Assembly: GCA_025458905.1 (NCBI GenBank)
Contig: JALORN010000002.1
Coordinates: 62,001-126,000 of the forward strand
DNA from: Steroidobacteraceae bacterium
GTDB taxonomy: Bacteria; Pseudomonadota; Gammaproteobacteria; Steroidobacterales; Steroidobacteraceae
Direction: 5' to 3'
DNA length: 64,000 bases
Every line of letters begins with the position of its first letter. The stretch's first letter is position 1. Positions 17,689 through 25,596 of the stretch are shown here, piece by piece. The translations under genes were made by a program, and so were the position numbers. A model generated the notes under the pieces. That model was given only the letters and a program-made list of their open reading frames with translations, did no database searches and was not told the origin of the DNA.

Positions 17689-18503
17689 GACGCTCCAAGC
17701 TCGCCTCCCGCCTGCTGCAGGTGCGGCGCCGCGGGCCCGTGCTCGACGACGTGCCGGCCGACGTGCGTCCGCCGAGCGTCGCGGCGGCCTATGCGGTCGC
17801 CGACGAGGTGGTCGCCGCGCTGGTGCCGGCGCTCGGTCGCGTCGCGGGCTACAAGGTCGGTGCGACCTCGGCGGCCGGCCAGAAGGCGCTCGGCCTCGAG
17901 GAGCCGTTCTACGGCCGCTGCTTCGCCTCGCGGATCCTGCGCAGCCAGGGGCGCTGGCGCGACGGGCGCGCCGGCGACTCGGTCGAGGCCGAGGTCGGCG
18001 TGCTGCTCGCGCGTCCGCTGCCGCCGCGGCCCGAAGCCTACACCGAGGCCGAGGTGCGCGCCGCGATCGGCCGCGTGCTGCCGCTGCTCGAGATCAACCG
18101 TCCCGCCTACGCCCGGCCGTTCGAGATCGGCGGGCGTTGCCTGATCGCCGACAACGGTGTCACCCAGGCGCTGGTGCGCGGCGTGCGCGGCCTCGCGCCC
18201 GGCCGCCGCAACTTCGCGCGCGAGCGCGTGGTGCTGTCGATCGGCGGCCGCGAGGTCGCCCGCGGCAGCGCCGACGTCGTGCTCGGCGACCCGCTGCGCG
18301 CGCTGCACTGGCTCGCCAACGCGCTGTCGGCCCGCGGCAGGGGCCTCGCCGCCGGCGACCTGGTCGCCACCGGCGCGATGACCCCGCCGATCCCGATCGT
18401 CGCCGGCGACACCGTCGTGGCGCGCTATTCCTCGCTCGGCACGGTCACGTTGCGGGTCGGTGACGCCCCGGCCTCCCGGGTTATGGCGCGCGGGAAAAAA
18501 TGA
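17685..18503 (+). CDS. 2-keto-4-pentenoate hydratase-like protein (MhpD/FAH superfamily)
   Basis: 272 residues, close to the 260-270 of MhpD/HpaH-type hydratases, which add water to 2-oxopent-4-enoate-type products of meta-cleavage pathways. The family core YKVGATSAAGQKALGL, the acidic metal-ligand pair in VEAEVGVLLA, and a late segment TGAMTPPIPI (where classical hydratases have TGT/GS-type turns) are visible. The ATG overlaps the previous stop by 4 bp. Downstream comes a NicX-like dioxygenase and an alpha/beta hydrolase, the order expected for ring cleavage, hydrolysis and hydration. A decarboxylase of the same fold cannot be excluded. Confidence 0.82.
   Translation: MRRSKLASRLLQVRRRGPVLDDVPADVRPPSVAAAYAVADEVVAALVPALGRVAGYKVGATSAAGQKALGLEEPFYGRCFASRILRSQGRWRDGRAGDSVEAEVGVLLARPLPPRPEAYTEAEVRAAIGRVLPLLEINRPAYARPFEIGGRCLIADNGVTQALVRGVRGLAPGRRNFARERVVLSIGGREVARGSADVVLGDPLRALHWLANALSARGRGLAAGDLVATGAMTPPIPIVAGDTVVARYSSLGTVTLRVGDAPASRVMARGKK
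18470..18484. promoter_or_regulatory. Degenerate half copy of the LysR-type operator
   Basis: GGCCTCCCGGGTTAT followed by G keeps only the right half (GGTTATG) of the island's 15-bp dyad. It lies inside the end of the hydratase gene, 76 bp before the NicX-like start, at the same distance as full copies elsewhere. Possibly vestigial or a coincidence. Confidence 0.25.
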
Positions 18504-18560
18504 ATTGGGCGGCCCGCCGCCCGCCACCGAGAATGCCGCAGCGACTCCGAGGGTGACGCG

Positions 18561-19607
18561 ATGCTGGTCGACCGTGTCGAGCACAAGTGGATCGAGACGT
18601 TCGTGCACGCCTTCCGGCTCTGCAAGGTCGAGGCGGGCGAGGTGGTCGCGATCCTCTCCGAGACCCAGTCCCGGCCGATCAACGTGCACCTCGCCGAGCT
18701 CGCCCTGCAGCGCCTCGGCGCACGCCCGTTCCACCTCGTGATCCCGACCCCGCCGCTCGAGGCCCCGGTGCCGGTGCGCTCGACCGGCTCCTCGCACGCG
18801 ATCCAGGGGCTCGAGCCCGTGATGGCGGCGCTGCTCGGCGTGAAGTTCGTGGCCGACTGCACCGTCGAGGGCATCATGCACGCCCCCGAGACGCCGCGGC
18901 TGCTCGGCGCCGGCGTGCGCGCCATGTACATCAGCAACGAGCACCCGGAGGCGCTCGAGCGCCTGAAGACCGATCCGGCGCTCTGGCCGAAGATCCAGGC
19001 CGGGCGCCAGAAGATGCTCGCTGCCTCCAGGATGCGCGTCACCTCGGCCGCGGGCACCGACCTCGAGATCACGATGACCGGCGCGCGCGTCGGCGGCAAC
19101 TTCGGCGCGAGCTTCAACCCGGGGCAGCTCTCGAGCTGGCCGGGCGGCATCTGCTCTTGCTTCCCGCCGCTGCACAGCACCAACGGCACGCTGGTGCTCG
19201 ACGTCGGCGACGTCAACCTCACGTTCAAGCGCTACCTCGAGTCGCAGATCCGGCTGGTGATCGAGGACGACTTCGTCGTCGACGTGCAGGGCCGCGGCCT
19301 CGACGCCGAGCTGATGCGCAGCTACTTCGCCGCCTGGGGCGACCGCAACGCCTACGGCGTCTCGCACGTCGGCTGGGGCATGAACCCCGGCGCGCGCTGG
19401 GACGCGCTCGTGATGTACGACAAGTCCGAGGTCAACGGCACCGAGCTGCGCGCCTTCGCCGGCAACTTCCTCTACTCCACCGGCGGCAACCCGTTCGCCG
19501 ACCGCTACACCCTTGGCCACTTCGACATCCCGGTGCGTGGCTGCACGATCGAGCTCGACGGCGAGGCGGTGGTGCGCGGTGGCGTGCTGCAGGGCGAGCT
19601 CGCATGA
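18561..19607 (+). CDS. NicX-like ring-cleavage dioxygenase (2,5-dihydroxypyridine 5,6-dioxygenase / M29-like fold)
   Basis: 348 residues, matching the ~350 of NicX from nicotinate degraders. The C-terminal half carries the family blocks LVLDVGDVNLTFK, YGVSHVGWGMNPGARWDA, RAFAGNFLYSTGG and GHFDIPVRGCTIELDGEAVV. His269, His320 and Asp322 fall at the positions of the iron ligands known in NicX (His265, His318, Asp320), so an Fe(II) extradiol-type cleavage is plausible. The N-terminal half has diverged. The next gene overlaps it (ATGA) and is an alpha/beta hydrolase, mirroring the NicX/NicD pairing. The substrate may be a dihydroxypyridine or another ring. A peptidase role is less likely because it is embedded in a catabolic operon. 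Confidence 0.78.
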   Translation: MLVDRVEHKWIETFVHAFRLCKVEAGEVVAILSETQSRPINVHLAELALQRLGARPFHLVIPTPPLEAPVPVRSTGSSHAIQGLEPVMAALLGVKFVADCTVEGIMHAPETPRLLGAGVRAMYISNEHPEALERLKTDPALWPKIQAGRQKMLAASRMRVTSAAGTDLEITMTGARVGGNFGASFNPGQLSSWPGGICSCFPPLHSTNGTLVLDVGDVNLTFKRYLESQIRLVIEDDFVVDVQGRGLDAELMRSYFAAWGDRNAYGVSHVGWGMNPGARWDALVMYDKSEVNGTELRAFAGNFLYSTGGNPFADRYTLGHFDIPVRGCTIELDGEAVVRGGVLQGELA

Positions 19608-20470
19608 ATGCCGTCGCCGCGCCCGCGGCGCGTCACCTGCTGCACGTCGGCCCGGCGCCGCGCCTCGCGCTCGAGCTCGCCGGCCGCGGCCCGCTGGTGC
19701 TCTGCCTGCACGGCATCGGCGGCAACCGCCACGCCTGGGATGCGCAGCTCGCCGCGCTCTCCGGCGAGTTCACGGTCGCCGCCTGGGACGCGCGCGGCTA
19801 CGGCGACAGCGACGACTACGACGGTGCGCTCGACTTCGCCGACTTCTCGCGCGACCTGCTGCGCGTGCTCGACCACCTGCGCGTCGCCTCGGTGCACCTC
19901 GTCGGCCAGTCGATGGGTGGCAGGATCGCGCTCGACTTCTATGCCCGGCACCCGTCGCGCATCGCCACGCTGACCCTGGTCGACACCAGCGCGGGTTCGG
20001 CGCGCGTCGCGAGCCCCGAGGAGGTCGAGAAGTTCCTGCGGCTGCGCAAGCAGCCGCTGCTGGAGGGGCGCACGCCGCGCGACATCGCGCCCGGGATCGC
20101 CGACACGCTGGTCGGCCCCGGCACGCCGCCGGCGGTGCGCGAGCGCGTGATCGAGAGCCTCGCCGCGCTGCACGTGCAGTCCTACCTCAAGACCCTCGAC
20201 ACCGTGACCCGCTACACCAGCTTCCCGGACTTCGCGTCGATCGCGGTGCCGACGCTGGTCGTGGTCGGCGAGCACGACCGCATCGCCACGCCGCAGTATG
20301 CGCGCGACATGGCGGCACGCATCCCCGGGGCGCGCTTCGTCGAGCTCGCCGGTGGCTCGCACGTCAGCAACATGGACCGCGCCGACGACTTCAACCGCGA
20401 GCTGCTCGCCTTCCTGCGCGCGCACGCCCACCGCGCGGCCGCCATCGAGGCGACGGCGAGGCCGGCCTGA
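19604..20470 (+). CDS. Alpha/beta-fold hydrolase
   Basis: 288 residues. Oxyanion-hole motif LCLHGIGGN near residue 35, nucleophile elbow GQSMGG with Ser103, acid Asp in VVGEHDRIATP, and catalytic His in GGSHVSNMD. The layout matches 3-oxoadipate-enol-lactonase, meta-cleavage C-C hydrolases and N-formylmaleamate deformylase (NicD). It overlaps the NicX-like gene by 4 bp and the next gene by a TGATG junction. Its likely job is hydrolysis of the ring-opened product; C-N versus C-C bond cleavage cannot be decided from sequence. Confidence 0.85.
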   Translation: MNAVAAPAARHLLHVGPAPRLALELAGRGPLVLCLHGIGGNRHAWDAQLAALSGEFTVAAWDARGYGDSDDYDGALDFADFSRDLLRVLDHLRVASVHLVGQSMGGRIALDFYARHPSRIATLTLVDTSAGSARVASPEEVEKFLRLRKQPLLEGRTPRDIAPGIADTLVGPGTPPAVRERVIESLAALHVQSYLKTLDTVTRYTSFPDFASIAVPTLVVVGEHDRIATPQYARDMAARIPGARFVELAGGSHVSNMDRADDFNRELLAFLRAHAHRAAAIEATARPA

Positions 20471-21486
20471 TGCTGCCGGCCACGCAGCGCTGCATCCTGC
20501 TGCGCGCCTACCCGCGGGGCGTGCCGGCCGAGTCGGACTTCGAGCATGTCGAGCGGCCCGTCGGCGAGCCGCGCAACGGCCAGGTGCTGGTCGAGACCCG
20601 GCTGCTCTCGCTCGACCCTGCGCCGCGGCTGCGCATGAACGCCGCGAGCCGCGACGTGCCGCCGCTGGCGCTCGGCGCGGTGGTGCCCGGCCGCGGCGTC
20701 GGCGTGGTGCTCCGCTCCTGCCACCCCGACTGGCGCGAGGGCGACGTCGTCGCCGGCGAGCTCGGCTGGCAGGAGTATCCGCTGCTCGATCCCGCCGGGT
20801 TGCGGCGCGTCGACCCGGCGCTCGGCCCGGCCTCGGCGGCGCTCGGGCTGCTCGGCCCCTCCGGCATCGCCGCCTGGTGCCTGCTGCGCATCGCCGCCCC
20901 GGTGCGCCGCGGCGAGACGGTGGTCGTGGCGGCGGCCGCCGGCGCGGTCGGCTCGACGCTGGTGCAGCTCGCGCGCCACGACGGCGCCCGCGTCGTCGCG
21001 CTGGTCGCGAGCGCCGCGCAGGCGCGCTTCGTGCGCGACGAGCTCGCGGCCGACGCCGTGCTCGACTGCAACGCCGACGGCTTCCCCGTCACGCTCGACG
21101 CCGCGCTGCCCGCCGGCGCAGACCTGTTCCTCGACTCGGTGGGCGGTGCCGTCCACGAGGCCGTGGTCGAGCGGATCGCAGTCCACGGCCGGGTCGTCGC
21201 CTTCGGCTACATCTCGGCCTACAACGGCGACGGCGGCGCGCCGCGCGAGTACGGCCGGATCTTCCGGCTGATCCACCGGCGGGCGACGCTCTCCGGGTTC
21301 CTGGTCGGCGATCACGCCGCGCGCTTCCCCGAGGCGCTGCGCGACCTCGCTGCCCTGCTGCGCGCCGGGTCGCTGCGCAACCACGAACAGTTCATCGACG
21401 GACTCGCGCGCGCGCCGGCGGCGTTCGCGGGCCTCTTCACCGGCGATCCGGTGGGCAAGCAGCTGCTGCGCGTGCGCGGCACATGA
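20470..21486 (+). CDS. MDR-family NAD(P)H-dependent enone reductase, copy 1
   Basis: 338 residues of the CurA/leukotriene-B4-dehydrogenase branch of the medium-chain dehydrogenase/reductases. It lacks zinc ligands and has the cofactor motif AAAGAVGSTLVQLARHDGARV and the branch-specific LFLDSVGG. It reduces an alpha,beta-unsaturated carbonyl using NAD(P)H. The start codon is fused to the preceding stop (TGATG), so translation is coupled. With the next gene (another MDR) it gives two reductases in tandem, consistent with saturation of a ring-opened unsaturated intermediate. Confidence 0.85.
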   Translation: MLPATQRCILLRAYPRGVPAESDFEHVERPVGEPRNGQVLVETRLLSLDPAPRLRMNAASRDVPPLALGAVVPGRGVGVVLRSCHPDWREGDVVAGELGWQEYPLLDPAGLRRVDPALGPASAALGLLGPSGIAAWCLLRIAAPVRRGETVVVAAAAGAVGSTLVQLARHDGARVVALVASAAQARFVRDELAADAVLDCNADGFPVTLDAALPAGADLFLDSVGGAVHEAVVERIAVHGRVVAFGYISAYNGDGGAPREYGRIFRLIHRRATLSGFLVGDHAARFPEALRDLAALLRAGSLRNHEQFIDGLARAPAAFAGLFTGDPVGKQLLRVRGT

Positions 21487-21499
21487 GGGAGTGAGGCAG

Positions 21500-22450
21500 A
21501 TGAAGGCAGTGGTGCTCGAGCGATACGGCGACGGCTTCGACAACCTCGCGCTGCGCGAGGTCGCGGAGCCGCAGATGGGCCCCGCCGACGTGCTGGTCGA
21601 GGTGCACGCGGCCGGCTTCAACCCGTTCGAGTGCAAGCTGCGCAAGGGCTGGCTGCAGCGCTTCTATCCCTTCCCGCTGCCGCACGTCCTCGGCAACGAC
21701 CTCGCGGGCGTCGTGGTGGCGCGCGGCCCGGCGGTGTTCGACCTGCAGGTCGGCGATCGCGTCTACGGCATGCAGGAGACCATGCGCTGGGGCAGCTACG
21801 CCGAGCGCACCGCGGTGCGCGCCGACAACCTGCGGCGCATGCCCGCGAACCTGAGCTTCGTCGAGGCCGCCTCGCTGCCGATGGTCTACGAGACCGCCTG
21901 GATGGGCCTGGTCGACATGGCCCGCATCCGCCCGGGCGAGCGGCTGCTGGTGCACGGCGCCGCCGGCGGGGTCGGCCAGGCGGCGGTGCAGCTCGGCCGC
22001 GCGCTCGGCGCCACGGTCGCCGCCACCTGCAGCGCCGATGCGCTCGACCAGGTGCGCGAGTACGGCGCCCACGTCGCGATCGACCGCCACGCCGTCGACT
22101 TCAAGCGCCTGCTGCAGGGCATCGACGTGGTGTTCGACCCGATCGGCGGCCAGACCAACCTCGATTCCTACGCCACCATGGCCCGCGGCGCGCGCATCTG
22201 CGTGGTGCTGCGCGAGGACAAGCTCGAGATCGAGAACTCGGAGCGCCTGTGCCGCGAGCGCGGCGCGACGCGCCACGTGGTCGCCTTCGAGCAGCGCGCC
22301 GACGTGCTCGACTACATCCGCCCGATGTTCGAGGCCGGGCTGCTGAAGCCCGCGGTCGGCCACGTGCTGCCGCTCGCCGAGGCCGCCGAGGCGCACCGCC
22401 GCTCCGACGGCGGCCACGCGCGCGGCAAGACCGTGCTGCAGGTCCGCTGA
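21500..22450 (+). CDS. MDR-family quinone oxidoreductase-like protein, copy 2
   Basis: 316 residues. ATG 21500 is preferred over the GTG nine bases upstream because GGGAGTGAGG lies at normal spacing. QOR-type features: ADVLVEVHAAGFNPFECKLR, the DLAGVVVARG loop, LLVHGAAGGVGQAAVQLGRA for NADPH binding and a zinc-free active site. It belongs with NADPH:quinone or enoyl reductases. The gene lies 13 bp after its MDR neighbour and 6 bp before the subunit-3-like gene, within the same operon. Confidence 0.85.
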   Translation: MKAVVLERYGDGFDNLALREVAEPQMGPADVLVEVHAAGFNPFECKLRKGWLQRFYPFPLPHVLGNDLAGVVVARGPAVFDLQVGDRVYGMQETMRWGSYAERTAVRADNLRRMPANLSFVEAASLPMVYETAWMGLVDMARIRPGERLLVHGAAGGVGQAAVQLGRALGATVAATCSADALDQVREYGAHVAIDRHAVDFKRLLQGIDVVFDPIGGQTNLDSYATMARGARICVVLREDKLEIENSERLCRERGATRHVVAFEQRADVLDYIRPMFEAGLLKPAVGHVLPLAEAAEAHRRSDGGHARGKTVLQVR

Positions 22451-22456
22451 GCCGCC

Positions 22457-23014
22457 ATGGACGCGCGCCGCCGCGCCATCCTGCAGCGGGGCATGCTGGG
22501 GCTGCTCGCCTTCCAGGTGGGCGGCGGTGTCGCCGTGCTGACGCCGCGCGCCGCCCGCGCCGCGCAGCTGCCGATGCGCGTGCTCGACGCGACCCAGGTG
22601 CGCACCCTCGAGGCGCTCGGCGACACGCTGCTGCCCGGCGCCGCCGAGGCCGGGCTCGCCGCCTACCTCGACCACCAGCTCGCCGCCGACCCGGCCGAGT
22701 CGCTGCTGATGATCCGCTACCTCGACGTGCCGCCGCCGCACGCGCCGTTCTATGCCGCCGGCCTCGCCGCGGTCGAGGCCGCCGCGCAGAAGCTGCACGG
22801 CCGGCCGTTCGCCGCGCTCGAGCCCGCGACCCGCGACGCCTTCGTGGGCCTGATGCAGCGCGGCGCGCTGGAGGGCTGGCAGGGGCCGCCGGCGCCCTTC
22901 GTCTACTTCGTGCTGCGCAGCGACGCCGTCGACGTCGTCTACGGCACGGTCGAGGGCTTCGAGAAGCTCGGCCTGCCCTACATGCCGCACATCCCGCCGA
23001 CCGAGAAGTGGTGA
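22457..23014 (+). CDS. Gluconate 2-dehydrogenase subunit 3-like protein with Tat-like signal
   Basis: 185 residues. The N-terminus MDARRRAILQRGMLGLLAFQ resembles a twin-arginine signal and ends near PRAARAA. The rest (VLDATQVRTLEALGDTLLPG, later YFVLRSDAVDVVYGTVEGFEKLGLPYMPHIPP) is typical of the small subunit of membrane-bound gluconate dehydrogenase complexes. In those complexes this subunit carries the GMC flavoprotein across the membrane. The matching GMC subunits here would be the genes at 13554 and 15107, about 6-9 kb away and on both strands, not adjacent as usual. No cytochrome c subunit is seen. Confidence 0.8.
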   Translation: MDARRRAILQRGMLGLLAFQVGGGVAVLTPRAARAAQLPMRVLDATQVRTLEALGDTLLPGAAEAGLAAYLDHQLAADPAESLLMIRYLDVPPPHAPFYAAGLAAVEAAAQKLHGRPFAALEPATRDAFVGLMQRGALEGWQGPPAPFVYFVLRSDAVDVVYGTVEGFEKLGLPYMPHIPPTEKW

Positions 23015-23018
23015 ACCG

Positions 23019-24221
23019 ATGATCGACCTGCGCCTGACCGACGAGCAGCAGCTGCTGCAGCAGACGGCGCGCGACTTCGCGCGCGCCGAGATCGCGCCGG
23101 TCGCCGAGCGCGTCGCGCGCGAGCGTCTCGACGAGCCCTGGCCCGCCTGCCAGGCGATGTTCCGCCGCGGCTGGGAGCTCGGCTTCACCCGCCTGCTGCT
23201 GCCGGAGCAGCACGGCGGCGGCGGCGCGCGGATGATCGACGCCGCGCTGCTGCTGGAGGAGCTCGGCGCGGCCGACGTCGCGATCGCCGCCGACCTGTTC
23301 GCGCTCAACATGACCGTGCCGCTGATCGTGCTCGCCGGCGGCAACGACGCGCAGCGCGCCGAGCTGCTCGGCCGCATCGTCGAGCGCCCGGTGGTGCTCT
23401 CCGGCGCGCTCAGCGAGCCGAACGTCGCCGGCTCCGAGCTCTTCACCCAGGACCCGTCGCCCAAGCACGGCATCCGCACCCGCGCGCGCCGCGACGGCGA
23501 GGGCTACCGGATCGACGGGCAGAAGTCGGCCTTCGTCACCAACGCCGGCATCGCCGACTACTACTTCGTGCTCGCGCGCACCGCCGACGACCGGCCGCTG
23601 TGGGAGAGCATCTCGGTGTTCTTCGTCGACGCGCAGACGCGAGGCCTGACGCCCGGCAAGCGCACCCGCATGAGCGGCTGGCTGACGGGCCACCACGCCG
23701 AGGTCATGCTCGACGGCGTCGAGGTGCCGGCCTCGCGCCTGATCGGCAGCGAGGGCGCGGGCGCGCGCATCATGGGCAGCCTGCCGCAGATGCCGATCGG
23801 CCTCGCCGCGGCCTATGTCGGCCTCGCGCGCCGCATCTACGAGTACGCGCTCGACTACGCCGGCCGCCGCCAGAGCATGGGCGTGCCGATCGTGCGCCAC
23901 CAGGCCGTCGCGCTGAAGCTCGCCGAGATGTACGCCGACTACCAGTCCGCGCGCCTCGCGCTCTGGGACGCCGCGCTCGACTGCGACCTCGACCCCATGC
24001 GGGCCGCGACCCTCAAGGCGCCCTTCGCCAAGACCCTCGCCGTCGACGCCTCGATCCGCAACGCGGAGCGCGCGGTGCAGATCCTCGGCGCCTACGGCAT
24101 CACCGAGGAATACCCGACCGCGCGCTGGCTGAACGACGCCTGGATCGGCTACTCCTGCGACTTCACCCGCGACATGCTGCGGCTCGGCATGGTGCCGTTC
24201 CTGCCCGGCCCGCCGACCTGA
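23019..24221 (+). CDS. Acyl-CoA dehydrogenase family flavoprotein, copy 2 (Asp at catalytic site)
   Basis: 400 residues, normal ACAD length. Starts with MIDLRLTDEQQLLQQTARDF and contains LSEPNVAGSELFTQDPSPK in the flavin-binding loop. The C-terminal region that normally reads YEGT is YSCDFTRDML, giving Asp381 in place of the usual Glu. It shares this trait and much of the sequence with the ACAD at 1514-2845 (both have DPSPK and RTxARRDG). It lies 4 bp after the subunit-3-like gene and is followed by the dimeric-barrel and Rieske genes. Reaction not determined: either oxidation of an unusual acyl-CoA or a non-redox step. Confidence 0.87.
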   Translation: MIDLRLTDEQQLLQQTARDFARAEIAPVAERVARERLDEPWPACQAMFRRGWELGFTRLLLPEQHGGGGARMIDAALLLEELGAADVAIAADLFALNMTVPLIVLAGGNDAQRAELLGRIVERPVVLSGALSEPNVAGSELFTQDPSPKHGIRTRARRDGEGYRIDGQKSAFVTNAGIADYYFVLARTADDRPLWESISVFFVDAQTRGLTPGKRTRMSGWLTGHHAEVMLDGVEVPASRLIGSEGAGARIMGSLPQMPIGLAAAYVGLARRIYEYALDYAGRRQSMGVPIVRHQAVALKLAEMYADYQSARLALWDAALDCDLDPMRAATLKAPFAKTLAVDASIRNAERAVQILGAYGITEEYPTARWLNDAWIGYSCDFTRDMLRLGMVPFLPGPPT

Positions 24222-24276
24222 TCCCGCGGCATCCCGCAAGCCCCGGCCGCTGCCGCCCCACACGAGGAGACGATCG

Positions 24277-24588
24277 ATGATCACTGCCATCTCCAAGTTC
24301 CGGTTGCGGCCCGGCCTGACCCGCGCCCAGGCGATCGCCGAGATCCACGAGACCGTCCCGGTCTACAAGGGCCGCCCGGGGCTGGTGCGCAAGTACATCG
24401 CGCTCGACTTCGAGGCGGGCTACGGCATGGGCATCTACCTCTGGAACGAGCGTGCCGCCGCCGAGCAGTTCTTCCAGTTCGCGCGGGCGAAGATCCGCGA
24501 GCAGACCGGCTCCGATCCCGAGATCACGCTGCTCGACACCCCGGTCATCGTCGACAACCTGACCGGCGAAGTCCGGACGGAGGCCTGA
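24277..24588 (+). CDS. Small dimeric alpha/beta-barrel protein (monooxygenase/EthD-like)
   Basis: 103 residues, preceded by GAGGAG. The sequence MITAISKFRLRPGLTRAQAIAEI, PGLVRKYIALDFEAG, YLWNERAAAEQFF is that of a ferredoxin-like dimeric barrel (YdhR/EthD/ABM class). In these proteins two subunits form a pocket for a small aromatic or polyketide-like ligand. It ends 1 bp before the Rieske gene, so the two are translated together. Likely a substrate-binding or intermediate-handling protein for the oxygenase step; no cofactor motif is seen. Confidence 0.75.
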   Translation: MITAISKFRLRPGLTRAQAIAEIHETVPVYKGRPGLVRKYIALDFEAGYGMGIYLWNERAAAEQFFQFARAKIREQTGSDPEITLLDTPVIVDNLTGEVRTEA

Positions 24589-24589
24589 G

Positions 24590-25573
24590 ATGGAAGCATC
24601 GACCGCGACCCCGATCCGCCGCGACGACGTGCTCGAGGTGCCGCCGGAAGGCGAGGGCGGCTTCACCCAGAGCTGGTTCCCGGTCTGCTACTCGCAGGAC
24701 CTCGCGCCCGGCAAGGTGATCGGCCGCGAGTTCCTCGGCGGCCGCATCGTCGTGATGCGCGACGCGGCCGGCCGCGCCCAGGCGCTCTCGGCGTACTGCG
24801 CCCACCTCGGCGTCGACCTGGTGCACGGCGAGGTCCGCGACGGCGCGCTGCGCTGCCCGTTCCACCACTGGGAGTACGGTGCCGACGGCCGCTGCCTGCG
24901 CACCGGCATCGGCGACCCGCCGCCGCCGCGCGCACGCCTCTTCGCCTTCCCGACGGCCGAGCGCTACGGCGTGGTGTTCGCGTTCAACGGCGAGCAGGCC
25001 GGCTGGTCGCTGCCGGACCTGCACATCGGCGTCGACGAGGCCGTCGCCTACCCGGTACCGGTGGCGCGCATCCACTGCGACCCGTGGAAGATGATGGCGA
25101 ACACGCCCGACTGGCAGCACTTCATCCTGCTGCACGGCTTCCGCTTCGACGTCGAGTCGGCGCGCGCCAGCATGGAGTGGAACCCGAACGGCTTCCGCTA
25201 CACCATGCGCACCCGCGTCGACGACCGCGACTTCACCTTCACGCCGACGCTGACCGGCACCAGCGTGTTCTTCGTGCACGGCTGGTACGGCGAGCGGCGC
25301 TTCGCGCTGGTGGCGCCCTTCGGCCTGCCGCGTCCCGGCGAGTGCGACGTCTACACCTCGGTGGTGCTGCCGCGCGACGACCCGGATCCGCCGGGCATCC
25401 TCGGCATGCTGCAGCAGCGCTTCGGCCGGATGATCGACGAGGACTACCCGCTGATCGACACCGCGCACTTCCGCGCCCGCAACCTGACGCGCGCCGACGA
25501 CCACCTGGCGCGCTGGATCCGCTTCGTGCGCGACTACCCGCGCGCGCACCCGTCGCGCGACGCGATCCGCTGA
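24590..25573 (+). CDS. Rieske non-heme iron oxygenase (oxygenase subunit)
   Basis: 327 residues, similar in length to single-component terminal oxygenases such as vanillate demethylase or KshA-like proteins. The [2Fe-2S] ligands are Cys70-x-His72 and Cys89-x2-His92 (YCAHLG and CPFHHW). The catalytic iron site is seen in NTPDWQHFILLHGF with Asp174, His177 and His182. A third carboxylate probably comes from a C-terminal Asp. No reductase or ferredoxin gene is present in the window, so electrons must come from elsewhere. It probably hydroxylates or demethylates the ring before the NicX-like step. It is the last gene of the rightward unit and converges on the LysR gene. Confidence 0.9.
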   Translation: MEASTATPIRRDDVLEVPPEGEGGFTQSWFPVCYSQDLAPGKVIGREFLGGRIVVMRDAAGRAQALSAYCAHLGVDLVHGEVRDGALRCPFHHWEYGADGRCLRTGIGDPPPPRARLFAFPTAERYGVVFAFNGEQAGWSLPDLHIGVDEAVAYPVPVARIHCDPWKMMANTPDWQHFILLHGFRFDVESARASMEWNPNGFRYTMRTRVDDRDFTFTPTLTGTSVFFVHGWYGERRFALVAPFGLPRPGECDVYTSVVLPRDDPDPPGILGMLQQRFGRMIDEDYPLIDTAHFRARNLTRADDHLARWIRFVRDYPRAHPSRDAIR

Positions 25574-25596
25574 GGGGGCCGCCGCCCTCGCGCGCG

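Noticed and set aside
18561..19607. Aminopeptidase (M29) annotation
   Set aside because: Length and C-terminal motifs, including the H, H-x-D ligand set, fit NicX-type dioxygenases better, and the gene lies in a catabolic operon.
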